The notes under the pieces are model-generated. The model was not told where the DNA came from, ran no database searches, and saw only the letters and a list, made by a program, of their open reading frames with translations. A program made the position numbers and the translations under genes. This document shows positions 24,449 through 32,765 of a stretch of DNA of 43,906 nucleotides, one piece after another (position 1 is the stretch's first letter; each line of letters opens with the position of its first letter). The stretch comes from Anaerolineaceae bacterium UBA3924. Its GTDB lineage: Bacteria; Chloroflexota; Anaerolineae; Anaerolineales; Anaerolineaceae. The stretch is taken from the NCBI GenBank assembly GCA_002385985.1, contig DGEO01000016.1, positions 99,559-143,464 on the forward strand, written 5' to 3'.

Positions 24449-26044
24449 TCAGCCCGATTCGCCCTCCCAGTAGGCCAGCAGATCCTCGGCCCAGCCGCGC
24501 TCGGCCGGGCGCAGCTGCGGCAGCGATTCGTACCCCGGCGCGGCCTCCAGCTGCTCCACCTGCCCCTCGTACACCAGCGCCCCGGCCCCGTCGTCCCAGC
24601 GGAACAGATCCCAGGGAACCGGCGAGAGCTTGTCCCCCAGGTCCAGCACCACAAAGGTGGCCTGGTCGGCGGAGGCGATGACCAGGTCGGCGATCACGGC
24701 CAGGCGCAGGCCCTGAGCGGTGAGTACCTCTTCGTTGAAGATGCGCGAGGCCAGCAGCGGGACGCGCCCGGCAGGCCCGTTTTCCGCCTCCCGGGGCAGG
24801 TCGACCCATTCCCCCCAGTAGGCGCGCAGGTCCTCGTCCCAGCCGCGGGCCGGGTGAGCAGGGAACTCCTCGACCGAATCATAGGCCGGGGCGCGGCCCA
24901 GCGCTTCTCGCTCCACAGCCAGCTCGATCCAGCGCTGCTGCGGGTTGTAGGTCAGCGCGGCCATGGGGAGCGGGGTCAGCCCGGCGGCGGTGCGGGCCAG
25001 GGCGTAGACCGCCGCGCCGGCCGAATCCAGCGCCAGGTCTTCGATTACCCCGATCTCGCTGCCGTCGGGCGAGAAGGCCAGCCGGCCCAGCAGCTGGGCG
25101 GCGCGGACCGGCACGGTGGGGTCCAGCGCCGGGCGTTCGGCCGGGTCCACGTTCGCCAGCCCGGACCAGAAGTCCATCAGCTGCTGGTCCCAGCTGGCGG
25201 CGGTGATGTCGGGGAAGGCGCTCACGTTGCGGTAGCCGGGGGCCTCCTGCAGCAGGTCCGGGTTGACGCGCAGGAGAAAGCGCTGCTCCTCGGGCAGCCA
25301 GCGCAGCGCGCCCCAGGGTAAAGGAATCAGGCTGTTGTCCAGGCCGAGGAAGGTGTTGATGCGCAGCACGGCGTAGCGCACCGCGCCCGAAGCGCCGACG
25401 ATGAAGTCGCGAATATCACCCAGCGGCCGTTCCTGCGAGTCGGCCAGTTCGTAGTCGATGCCCCCGAACAGCCCGCCGGTGACGTAAATCAGCGCGCCGT
25501 CCTGCGGAGCGTCCGGCGGGGCGGGCTGGTCCAGCTCCCTGGCCCAGAACTCGCCCAGCGCCTGGCTCCAGGCGGCCAGGCCTTCCGGGTCCAGCCGGTC
25601 CGGGTCGGGGGGCGGGGCGTCGGCCAGGCGGGCCGGGTCCAGGTTGAGCAGCAGCACCTGGCGCGAGGTGGCGTTGGGCTCGTCGACGCGGGCCAGCTGC
25701 AGCACCGGCCAGGGGACGGCCGCCACCATGCGGGCGCCCTCAAGAGTGAGGGTCACGGTCATGTAGTGAATCTGCCCGCTGCCGCCGTCCAGCAGCATGC
25801 CCTCCACCTGCCCGACGGGCTGGCCTTCGGCGGAGCGCACCTCCAGCGCCAGCAAATTGGAGCCGAACCGGGGGCTGTCGAGCACCTGGGGCGGCGCGGT
25901 GGTGGGGGTGACCGCGGGCGAACCTTCCGCGCTGGCGGCCGGGGAGGGCGTCTGTCCCGGGGCGGGGGGCTGGGTGGTCTCCGCGGGGCCGGCGCAGGCG
26001 GCCAGCAGCAGGCTGAGCAGGAGCAGGAGCAGGGCAGCTTTCAT
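24449..26044 (-). CDS. Lipoprotein with about four PRC-barrel-like repeats
   Basis: A 531-residue exported protein. The signal peptide ends in LLAAC, and a Pro/Thr/Ala-rich linker follows to about residue 55. The rest is built from four related units, each a PRC-barrel-like domain (for example GLFGGIDYELADSQERPLGDIRDFIV and QLLGRLAFSPDGSEIGVIEDL) and each ending with an APxY...W...YW motif. Three such ends read APGYRNVSAFP, APAYDSVEEFP and APGYESLPQLR. PRC barrels occur in photosystem H subunits and RimM and bind proteins or RNA; in exported form the role is unknown. The ATG at 26044, with GAGG six bases upstream, is preferred over an upstream GTG. Confidence 0.8.
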   Translation of the reverse strand: MKAALLLLLLSLLLAACAGPAETTQPPAPGQTPSPAASAEGSPAVTPTTAPPQVLDSPRFGSNLLALEVRSAEGQPVGQVEGMLLDGGSGQIHYMTVTLTLEGARMVAAVPWPVLQLARVDEPNATSRQVLLLNLDPARLADAPPPDPDRLDPEGLAAWSQALGEFWARELDQPAPPDAPQDGALIYVTGGLFGGIDYELADSQERPLGDIRDFIVGASGAVRYAVLRINTFLGLDNSLIPLPWGALRWLPEEQRFLLRVNPDLLQEAPGYRNVSAFPDITAASWDQQLMDFWSGLANVDPAERPALDPTVPVRAAQLLGRLAFSPDGSEIGVIEDLALDSAGAAVYALARTAAGLTPLPMAALTYNPQQRWIELAVEREALGRAPAYDSVEEFPAHPARGWDEDLRAYWGEWVDLPREAENGPAGRVPLLASRIFNEEVLTAQGLRLAVIADLVIASADQATFVVLDLGDKLSPVPWDLFRWDDGAGALVYEGQVEQLEAAPGYESLPQLRPAERGWAEDLLAYWEGESG

Positions 26045-26181
26045 GAACACCTCTTCAGGCTCAGTATACGCGCCGCGGGCGGGGGCTGCTATTCGGTTTT
26101 TCCCCTCGAGGGATGGGGAGCTTCCCTAGAGGCCGGGCGGATGGTTAAAAAACTGGGGGGCCCACGGGCGGTTTAAATCGT

Positions 26182-26187
26182 TATAAT
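26182..26187 (+). promoter_or_regulatory. -10 box of the secreted LYLP protein gene
   Basis: TATAAT in an AT-rich stretch 79 bases before the ATG at 26266. Confidence 0.45.
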
Positions 26188-26265
26188 GTAATTACTACCG
26201 GTAAAAGGTGTCAAAAATGATTATGGTCTCTGCGGCCCGCGTCGCTGCCATCATCGGGGGTTACG

Positions 26266-27813
26266 ATGATTTCGACGCGCCTTTTTATGGTTGTATCCAT
26301 GGCCGCATTGCTGCTGATCACGGCAGTATTCCAGCCAAACGGTATTGAATTTACTGCCAATTCGCCCGCGGCCGGTCCGGTTGTTCAGCCAGACGGCAGC
26401 TTCGACTGGGATATCCTGGAGCTGCCTTACACCGCCAACCCGGAGTACCCTCTGGACCTGGATGTAGATCCGAGGGACGGGAGTCTCTGGCTGGCGTACA
26501 GCACACTGGACCCGAGCGGTGTGGCCATCTGCCAGAAACCAACCGGCGGTGACTGGGAATGTGATGTCATCTGGACGGAGGTTGTGACAAACGCGTCTAT
26601 CGACATCCATTACCGTAATAACGCCTACCGGGTCGGGCTGGCCTATGTACACGGAACGCACCTGGTGAGCCAGGAACTGATCTATCGATACCGGGTCTGC
26701 CCTTTATCCGAAAACTGCCAGTGGTCGGAGCCGGATGCCGCCCACCAGTCCTGGTATGAGCCGGATGAAGGCTTCTTAACCCAGGACGTTGAATATATGA
26801 TCTTGAAGCACCGGAATGACAGCAGCCCGGTTATCCTGTTTGCTTACGATGCGCTTCCTGTCGATGTTGTAACCATCAAATACGTGACAAAAGGGAGTTA
26901 TGTGATCGATAACTGCGCTGGAGTGGCAGAAAACTGGGCGTGTTTTTCGGTTGGACCCGATATATTCGATGATTCATACTTCACGATATCCATGGATCTG
27001 GACGAAGAAAACCTGCTGCACATCCTTCATCCCAGGTACGGTTTTGACCTGTTTTACGCCATCCGGGAGACGGCTCAATTCGACAGCTGCCAGGACCATC
27101 TGGCGCACTGCGGCCCATTTGAGAGCATCTTCGCCGGTGAATTATTCTCTACGGCGATACGGCAGCTGCCCCCGGAAGGGAAAAACTCCCCGGTTCATAT
27201 GGTCATCTCAGATGAGGAAGGTATTTACTTTGCGGAGCCGATGATCGGCGGTAACTGCTTCTACAATCCGGCCCTGGATGAGAACATGTTCCAGTGCTCC
27301 CTGATCGAGACAAACAACCGGGGCTTTGTGGACTTGAGCGTGATCAACCATTTCCCCCTGGTGGCCTACCAGGATACGGACGACTATTCCAACGCTATCG
27401 CCCAGATCGCCCTGCCGGCCGATTACGCCCCCGGGCTGCGGGCAAACTGCATGAACGGCGCCTGGCACTGCGATCTGGTCGATGACGGCGGGCTGGAGAA
27501 GCACTCGGTTGGGGCGGGAATTGCAGTTGAAGTCGGGGCAGACGGGGCCATCTACGCGGCTTACATCGACGAGGATGCCGGCAGGGTGCGCGTGGCCCGC
27601 TCCGTGACCCAGTCCCAACCTGATCCGACACAGACGCCTACATCGCCCGCGCCGACCACGACCGATCAGCCGCCGCCCGCCCCGACCGCGACCGGCCAGC
27701 CTCCCGCTCCGACGGATACCCCTGTGCCCGGGGTGACGCCCGGCCCCACCCTCAACCCGCGGGAGGACCCGCGCTTTGATCACTGGCTGTACCTACCTGC
27801 ACTGAGCCGGTGA
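26266..27813 (+). CDS. Secreted protein with Pro/Thr linker and LYLP C-terminal tail
   Basis: A 515-residue exported protein of unknown function. An N-terminal hydrophobic segment (residues 6-22) acts as signal peptide. A beta-rich domain rich in Cys (CQKPTGGDWEC, CPLSENC, CMNGAWHC) covers about residues 45-430, possibly a propeller. A linker of Thr/Pro/Gln residues (about 445-495) precedes the final segment ending LYLPALSR. The coding sequence is less GC-rich than its neighbours, which may mean a different history. The ribosome site is weak. Function and ligand are not recognised. Confidence 0.72.
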   Translation: MISTRLFMVVSMAALLLITAVFQPNGIEFTANSPAAGPVVQPDGSFDWDILELPYTANPEYPLDLDVDPRDGSLWLAYSTLDPSGVAICQKPTGGDWECDVIWTEVVTNASIDIHYRNNAYRVGLAYVHGTHLVSQELIYRYRVCPLSENCQWSEPDAAHQSWYEPDEGFLTQDVEYMILKHRNDSSPVILFAYDALPVDVVTIKYVTKGSYVIDNCAGVAENWACFSVGPDIFDDSYFTISMDLDEENLLHILHPRYGFDLFYAIRETAQFDSCQDHLAHCGPFESIFAGELFSTAIRQLPPEGKNSPVHMVISDEEGIYFAEPMIGGNCFYNPALDENMFQCSLIETNNRGFVDLSVINHFPLVAYQDTDDYSNAIAQIALPADYAPGLRANCMNGAWHCDLVDDGGLEKHSVGAGIAVEVGADGAIYAAYIDEDAGRVRVARSVTQSQPDPTQTPTSPAPTTTDQPPPAPTATGQPPAPTDTPVPGVTPGPTLNPREDPRFDHWLYLPALSR

Positions 27814-27821
27814 TAAAAAGA

Positions 27822-27852
27822 AAGACGCCCGGCGATCCCGGCCGGGCGTCTT
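27822..27852. terminator. Bidirectional terminator between the secreted protein gene and RLP-2
   Basis: A perfect 12-bp stem, AAGACGCCCGGC/GCCGGGCGTCTT, with a 7-base loop. Read on the minus strand it is followed by TCTTTTTATCA, a good T tract that ends the RLP-2 operon. On the plus strand the tract is weaker (TCTGTC). Confidence 0.85.
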
Positions 27853-27873
27853 CTGTCTACCGGTAATAGAAGC

Positions 27874-29148
27874 CTAGGCAGGCCAGCGATCGAGCGCGGC
27901 GGCCAGTTCGGGGGATTCTTTAGCCGCTTCGGCCAGAGGCTGGCCCTGTGCGGCGGCGCGCAAAGCGGCGTGCAGGGCGCGCACGCCCGCTCCGGCCCCG
28001 CCGGGGTGGCCCTGAATGCCCCCGCCGACGGTCAGCATCACGTCATTGCCCAGCTCGCGCACGATGCGCGCGGCCGTGGCCGGGTGGATGCCGCCGCCCG
28101 GCACGGGCAGCGAGGGTTTGATCTCAAACAGCGGCAGCCGCAGGGCGCGGGCGATGCGGGCGAAGTTTTCGCCCAGCAGCGGGTAGGCGCTGTACGGCGA
28201 GGGGAAGGAGACTGCGTCGGCCCCCGCCAGGCGCAGCAGCTTGCCCAGCAGCAGGGGGCTGGCCAGGCCGCTGCCGGGCGCTTCGCTCATGGCGTTGTAG
28301 CCGGCAAAGTGAGCCAGTACGGGCAGCTGGCTGTGCGCCGTCACGGCCTGCAGCGTGCCCAGCCCGGCGGCCACGGCGTTCACCATCACCAGGTCAGCGC
28401 CCAGCTCGGCGGCGCGGCGCAGGTTTTCCAGCGTGCGGTCGGCCCGGTCGGTGATGTTGGCGCAGTACAGCGCGCGGTGGCCGGTTTCCTGATAGACCCG
28501 TTCGGCGGTCTCGTGGAACAGTCGCACGCGGCGCTCCAGCCGGTTGAAAGACACATCCGCCAGCAGCTCGTCGTCCTTAATCACATCTGAGCCGGCCCGG
28601 GCCGATTCTTCAAACCAGGGCACGGCCGCCTCCGGCGGGAAGCCAGTGCAGGGCTTGAGCACATTGAGGATCAGCGCGCGGTCTGTGACGCCGGTTTTCT
28701 GGCGGATGCCCTCCAGGCCGAAGCGCGGGCCGCCCAGGCGCCCGGCCAGCTCGCGGCTGACGCGCAAATCCAGCAGCTTGATGCGCGCCGCGGTGGAAAT
28801 GTCGTTGCCCAGCACGGTGGTTAGCAGCAGGGGCAGCTGGTCGCCGAAGTTGGCCTCGGGAAAGGCAATCTGCACAATGTAGCTGCGCTGTCCGTCAGGA
28901 AGCTGGCCGCGCAGCTCTACCGGCGGCACCTCGTAGACGCCGGTCACCCGGGCCAGGTGATGGGCCAGCATCTCGGGGGTCACCCCGGGCACCTCGGTCC
29001 AGGTGCCGATGGACTGGCCCACCGCCAGGCTGGCGGCCTTGGCGTCGGCGTTCTCGTCGGATTCGGCCTGCAGGTAGTAGGTTGCCAGGGTATAGGGCTG
29101 GCCTTCGAGCGATTCAGGCAGGCCGTAAGCGTGAGTGGCAAATGTCAT
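27874..29148 (-). CDS. RuBisCO-like protein 2 (RLP-2), PTS cluster
   Basis: A 424-residue member of the RuBisCO large-subunit superfamily, form IV type. K165 lies in LKPCTG, matching K175 of spinach RuBisCO. K191, D193 and E194 lie in VIKDDELL, matching the carbamylated K201 with D203 and E204; the 26-residue spacing is identical. H280 aligns with H294. The mobile-loop Lys (K334) is absent: the aligned residue is A321 in SFPSPYSAYPL. RuBisCO carboxylation is therefore excluded. A decarboxylase, hydrolase or isomerase on a phosphorylated keto acid or ketose is plausible, as for other RLPs. It is the last gene of the left arm, with its start 12 bases beyond an intrinsic terminator. GAGGG lies five bases before the ATG. 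Confidence 0.9.
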   Translation of the reverse strand: MTFATHAYGLPESLEGQPYTLATYYLQAESDENADAKAASLAVGQSIGTWTEVPGVTPEMLAHHLARVTGVYEVPPVELRGQLPDGQRSYIVQIAFPEANFGDQLPLLLTTVLGNDISTAARIKLLDLRVSRELAGRLGGPRFGLEGIRQKTGVTDRALILNVLKPCTGFPPEAAVPWFEESARAGSDVIKDDELLADVSFNRLERRVRLFHETAERVYQETGHRALYCANITDRADRTLENLRRAAELGADLVMVNAVAAGLGTLQAVTAHSQLPVLAHFAGYNAMSEAPGSGLASPLLLGKLLRLAGADAVSFPSPYSAYPLLGENFARIARALRLPLFEIKPSLPVPGGGIHPATAARIVRELGNDVMLTVGGGIQGHPGGAGAGVRALHAALRAAAQGQPLAEAAKESPELAAALDRWPA

Positions 29149-29160
29149 TTCAACCCTCGT

Positions 29161-29203
29161 AAAAAAGCCAGGTTCTTTCAGCCCGGGGCTGAAGGAACCT
29201 GGC
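29161..29203 (-). terminator. Intrinsic terminator/attenuator directly before RLP-2
   Basis: Read on the minus strand: a 17-bp stem with one G-U pair, a 3-base loop and then TTTTTT (29166-29161). The T run ends 12 bases before the RLP-2 ATG. It follows EIIC by 40 bases. RLP-2 can be transcribed from upstream only by read-through. Confidence 0.88.
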
Positions 29204-29243
29204 CGTCCGTCCGCCTTACGGGGCGGGCCGGGAGATAGAGCAG

Positions 29244-30629
29244 TTAGTCGGCGGCAGCCACAGCCAGGGCCTTGCGGCGGTTGATGTTGTAGCGCACGCG
29301 GATGGCGGCGGCGATCGCGCAGACGACCACCATGACGGCGGTGACGCCGATCACGCCGAGGCTCTGGAAGTTCTCACCCAGGGCGCCGGCCAGCAGGAAG
29401 CCCTGTTCGAAGTTGAGGAAGGTGGCGGTCGCGCCGGTCACGCCTTCCACACCCATCATCTGGGCAACATTGTTCGCCCACGGGGCAATGAAGATGCCCG
29501 AGACGGTGGCGATGATACCCATCAGCAGGGCGGTGATGAACAGGCGCAGCATGTCACCCTTGTTCGGGGCAGCGGCGAACACCCAGAAGAACAGCAGCGC
29601 GGGCAGGTCGGCCAGCGGAACCATCACGGTGCCGGGGATGATGAAGGCCAGCAGGATCATGAAGGGCACCATCAGGGCGGTGATGGCCAGCACGGAGGTG
29701 TGGCCGACGGCGATGGCCGGGTCGACGCCGATGAAGAGCTGCTTGCCCTTGGTGCGGGCCTGCATGAACTCGGCAGCGGCTTCAGACACCGGAACCAGCG
29801 CCTGCATCACGATACCGGACATCATGGGCAGCAGGACGAGCGCGGTGGCCAGCTGGATCGAGAGCATCACGATGTCGCCCCACCAGAAGCCAGCGCCGAT
29901 GCCCATCAGAGCGCCGATCAGGCCGCCCAGCACAGCCGGCTCACCGATCGCGCCGAAGCGTTCCTGAACGTACTCAGGGGTGAACTTGGCGGAGGAGGTG
30001 AAGGGCAGCTTGTCCAGCGCCCGGGCTACATAGTGGGCGAAAATACCCCACCACAGGTTGGTGCCCTGGTAGAAGGCGATGTTCGGGAAGCCGTAGAACT
30101 TTTCCGGGTAGCCCTGGTTTGCGAAGAAGTCCGTCAGCATCAGGTTGATCCAGCCCAGGCCGCCGGCGACGATCAGAGCGGCAGGCCAGCTGTTGGTCAG
30201 GGCCAGCACCATCATGGCCGCGATGATCGCTTCCCAGTAGTCCCACACGTTCAGGTTGAGGGTATCGGTCAGATTGAGAACAATCATGACCAGGTTGATA
30301 CCGATGGAGATGGCGACGATCGGGTAGGCGATCGGGTGGCCCCAGGCGAAGGCAGCGAAGGCGCCCCAGCCGATATCGGTATAGGTGAACACGCCGCCGA
30401 AGCGCTCAGTCAGCGCGGTGGCAGCCGGGCCAACGCCCGCCAGGAAGAAGTCCACGATGATGTAGACGCCCTGGAAACCGACGGCAATCATCAAGCCGTT
30501 GCGGATGGAGCGAACGATTCCCAGACGAACGACAAGCCCAATGACCGTGAAAACAACGAAGATCATGAACAGCGGGCCGAGGTTCAAAATGGGCGTCATG
30601 ACTGTTTCAAAAATTGCACCAATGTCCAT
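29244..30629 (-). CDS. PTS EIIC, galactitol-type (GatC family)
   Basis: This is the membrane translocation subunit of a galactitol-type PTS, 461 residues with about ten hydrophobic segments, similar in length to GatC (about 450). Typical stretches are PILNLGPLFMIFVVFTVIGL near the N-terminus and PALLFFWVFAAAPNKGDMLR in the C-terminal half. It would import the substrate while EIIB phosphorylates it. GGAGG lies about ten bases before the ATG. It is the fourth gene of the left arm. A 12-bp hairpin separates it from EIIB, and a terminator follows it before RLP-2. Galactitol-type permeases move polyols and related sugars; the true substrate is unknown. Confidence 0.92.
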   Translation of the reverse strand: MDIGAIFETVMTPILNLGPLFMIFVVFTVIGLVVRLGIVRSIRNGLMIAVGFQGVYIIVDFFLAGVGPAATALTERFGGVFTYTDIGWGAFAAFAWGHPIAYPIVAISIGINLVMIVLNLTDTLNLNVWDYWEAIIAAMMVLALTNSWPAALIVAGGLGWINLMLTDFFANQGYPEKFYGFPNIAFYQGTNLWWGIFAHYVARALDKLPFTSSAKFTPEYVQERFGAIGEPAVLGGLIGALMGIGAGFWWGDIVMLSIQLATALVLLPMMSGIVMQALVPVSEAAAEFMQARTKGKQLFIGVDPAIAVGHTSVLAITALMVPFMILLAFIIPGTVMVPLADLPALLFFWVFAAAPNKGDMLRLFITALLMGIIATVSGIFIAPWANNVAQMMGVEGVTGATATFLNFEQGFLLAGALGENFQSLGVIGVTAVMVVVCAIAAAIRVRYNINRRKALAVAAAD

Positions 30630-30747
30630 CTTTTATTCCTCCGGTTGGATTACGTTCTGACAAACTAGGTCACAGACACACGGCACAGCTGAAATCTGGG
30701 TGGGGCGGCCCTCCTTTCAGACCCGCCGGGCGGCGGGAGAATGGAAT

Positions 30748-30780
30748 GGGCCGGGCCGGTGAGACAGGCCGGCCCGGCCC
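30748..30780 (-). other. Intercistronic hairpin between EIIB and EIIC
   Basis: A perfect 12-bp GC stem, GGGCCGGGCCGG/CCGGCCCGGCCC, with a 9-base loop, eleven bases after the EIIB stop. There is no T run, so it is more likely an RNA stability or processing element than a strong terminator. A second small stem (CCCGCC/GGCGGG) lies at 30722-30737. Confidence 0.6.
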
Positions 30781-30791
30781 GTTCGAAGATG

Positions 30792-31094
30792 TTAATCCTT
30801 CAGGTTGGCGATGGTGGAGAAGATCTGATCGAACAGCTCTTTCTGGCCCACATTGGTCAGCAAGGGCACTCCAGAGAAGACCGGTACATCCTCGCGCGGC
30901 TTGAGCACTGCGGTAGCCACAATGATGTCAGGCCGCATGGACTCCACCAGCACGTCAGCATCGGCAACTTTGCCTTTCTTGACGGTCACCTTCACGCCGC
31001 GTTTCTTGGCTTCGTTCTCGATCTTGACAGCAGCCATGGTTGAGGTGGCGATGGAAGAGCCACACATAACGAGAATTACAGCAGGACGATTCAT
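30792..31094 (-). CDS. PTS EIIB, galactitol-type
   Basis: The phosphoryl-carrier subunit, 100 residues, the normal size for GatB. The phosphorylated Cys11 is in the P-loop-like VMCGSSIATS at the start. It receives phosphate from EIIA and passes it to the substrate in EIIC. AGGAGA lies seven bases before the ATG. It is flanked by the aminotransferase gene upstream and EIIC downstream. Confidence 0.92.
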   Translation of the reverse strand: MNRPAVILVMCGSSIATSTMAAVKIENEAKKRGVKVTVKKGKVADADVLVESMRPDIIVATAVLKPREDVPVFSGVPLLTNVGQKELFDQIFSTIANLKD

Positions 31095-31152
31095 AACAGG
31101 TCTCCTTCTATGAGTGTAAAAAACCTAGGCTTCCGATCGATTCCGGGCAAGG

Positions 31153-32271
31153 TCAGGCCGTGACGCCGGCGTGCGCCTGGGCGTAAGCTTTGATCTCGTT
31201 GAGCACGTTCACCACGTCCTCGTGGGTGCCGATGGTGACGCGGTAGTAGCGGTCACCCGGCAGACCACGGGCGTTGACGAAGCAGCGGATCAGGTAGCCT
31301 CTTTCCAGCAGGTGATTGGTAATCTCGCTGGCTTTGAGGCCGCTTTCCAGGCAGTCCACCATGACGAAGTTGGCCTGAGATGGGATCGGGCGCATGCCCG
31401 GGATCTTCTTGATTTCGTTGAAGAAGTATTCGCGGTCCGCTTTGATGCGGGCGGCGTTGGCGCGGATGTAGTCGGCATCCTCGATGGCGGCGATGGCAGC
31501 CACGTGCGTCACCAGACCGACGTTGAGCGGGGTGCGGATGGCGTTGACGTAGTTGATAATCTCGGGGCGGGCGACGATCCAGCCCAGGCGGATGCCCGCC
31601 AGGCCCATGGCCTTGGAGAAGGTGTGGCTGATGATCAGATTCTCGTACTCATCCAGCATGTCTTCGCAGCTGTCCTCGCCGAACTCGACGTAGGCCTCGT
31701 CCACCACGATGATCAGGCCGGTCTCGAGCAGCCCGCGGACCAGGCTCTTGGGAACCTGGTGGCCGTCCGGGTTGTTCGGGCGGGAGAGCATGATCATCTT
31801 GGTCTTCGGGGTGATCTTGCCGGTGAAGGACTCGAGCGTGTAGTTGAAGTCCTCATCGGCGGGCTGCACTTCCACCACCACGGCGCCGTACAGCTTGGTG
31901 CGGCGGGCGTAGGGGGAGTAGTCCGGGTTGGAGAGGATGATCTCGTCGCCTTCGTCCAGGAAGGTTTCGTAGAGCATGTCGATGATTTCCGAAGAGCCGC
32001 AGCCGCAGGTGATCCAGTCGGGGCGGCCGGGCAGGCCGGAATACTCGGCCAGCTTCTCGCGCAGCTCAACGTCGGTCAGCGCGTCTTCGGGGTAGTAGTT
32101 CAGCTTGTCGGCGATGTTCTTGACAGCCTCAATCACTTTCGGGGAGGGCGGGAAGACCAGCTCGTTACCCATCAGGCGGCGCACGGGCCTGTGCCAGCCA
32201 GTGCGGAAGTGGTTCAGGTTGTAAATCTCACCGGCCTTGGCCGATTTTGAGACGAACTTCTCGAGATCCAT
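31153..32271 (-). CDS. HisC/CobD-like PLP-dependent aminotransferase in a PTS operon
   Basis: A 372-residue class I/II fold aminotransferase close to histidinol-phosphate aminotransferase. The PLP Lys220 lies in SHTFSKAMGLAGIRLGW. N167 (RPNNPDG) and D191 (VVDEAYVEF) match the usual cofactor ligands, and CGSSEIIDMLY is the phosphate-binding cup. The NELVFPPSP block replaces the typical NENPxGPSP. The gene stands between EIIA and EIIB, so it is a pathway enzyme rather than part of histidine synthesis, and no other his genes are present. HisC acts on an amino alcohol phosphate, so transamination of a PTS-made aminopolyol phosphate to a ketone is a reasonable inference. A CobD-like decarboxylase role is the main alternative. 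Confidence 0.88.
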   Translation of the reverse strand: MDLEKFVSKSAKAGEIYNLNHFRTGWHRPVRRLMGNELVFPPSPKVIEAVKNIADKLNYYPEDALTDVELREKLAEYSGLPGRPDWITCGCGSSEIIDMLYETFLDEGDEIILSNPDYSPYARRTKLYGAVVVEVQPADEDFNYTLESFTGKITPKTKMIMLSRPNNPDGHQVPKSLVRGLLETGLIIVVDEAYVEFGEDSCEDMLDEYENLIISHTFSKAMGLAGIRLGWIVARPEIINYVNAIRTPLNVGLVTHVAAIAAIEDADYIRANAARIKADREYFFNEIKKIPGMRPIPSQANFVMVDCLESGLKASEITNHLLERGYLIRCFVNARGLPGDRYYRVTIGTHEDVVNVLNEIKAYAQAHAGVTA

Positions 32272-32300
32272 GATTAATGGTCCTTTCGATGTATGATTCT

Positions 32301-32765
32301 TTAAGCTTCAACCGCCTGACGCAAATATTCAATCAGGCGGTTGATATCCTGGGTTTCTTCCAATTCCTTCAGACGCTCCTCATCCTCAATCACGGTGGCC
32401 AGCGCCTGGAGGAAATCGATATGCGCTTCGGCGCTGGGGATGGTCAGCAGGAAGATGAAGCGCGCCTGCACCTCACCGCCCAGGCCGCCCATCGGCTGGA
32501 AGGGGACCGGCGGGTTGGCAATGCACACCACCATGCCCGGCTGGAGGGTCCATTCCGGGTCGGCGTGGGGAATGGCCACCTCAACGCCGGCGGTGTGCAG
32601 GCCGGTGGGATATCTGGCCTCGCGCTCGGTCAGGGCCTGGATGAAACCCTCCCGCGCCCAGCCCGAGTCAATCGCCAGCTTCCCGGCGCGGGCGAACAGC
32701 TCGGTCGGGGTGATCGGTTCACTGATGTGCAGTACTTTGATGTTGTCGAGTACGTCTAATCCCAT
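32301..32765 (-). CDS. PTS EIIA, galactitol-type (GatA/fructose-mannitol family)
   Basis: A 154-residue EIIA of the PTS-2 family. The phosphorylated His67 is in VEVAIPHADPEW, and the second conserved His appears in EAHIDFLQALA. It accepts phosphate from HPr and donates it to EIIB. It is the first gene of the left arm, with a start at 32765 and AGGTGA upstream. The aminotransferase gene follows 29 bases later with AAAGGA before its start. Confidence 0.9.
   Translation of the reverse strand: MGLDVLDNIKVLHISEPITPTELFARAGKLAIDSGWAREGFIQALTEREARYPTGLHTAGVEVAIPHADPEWTLQPGMVVCIANPPVPFQPMGGLGGEVQARFIFLLTIPSAEAHIDFLQALATVIEDEERLKELEETQDINRLIEYLRQAVEA

Noticed and set aside
31095..31152. Terminator between the aminotransferase gene and EIIB (T run on the minus strand)
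   Set aside because: A TTTTTT run is present but no stable stem precedes it, only the short palindrome CCTAGG.
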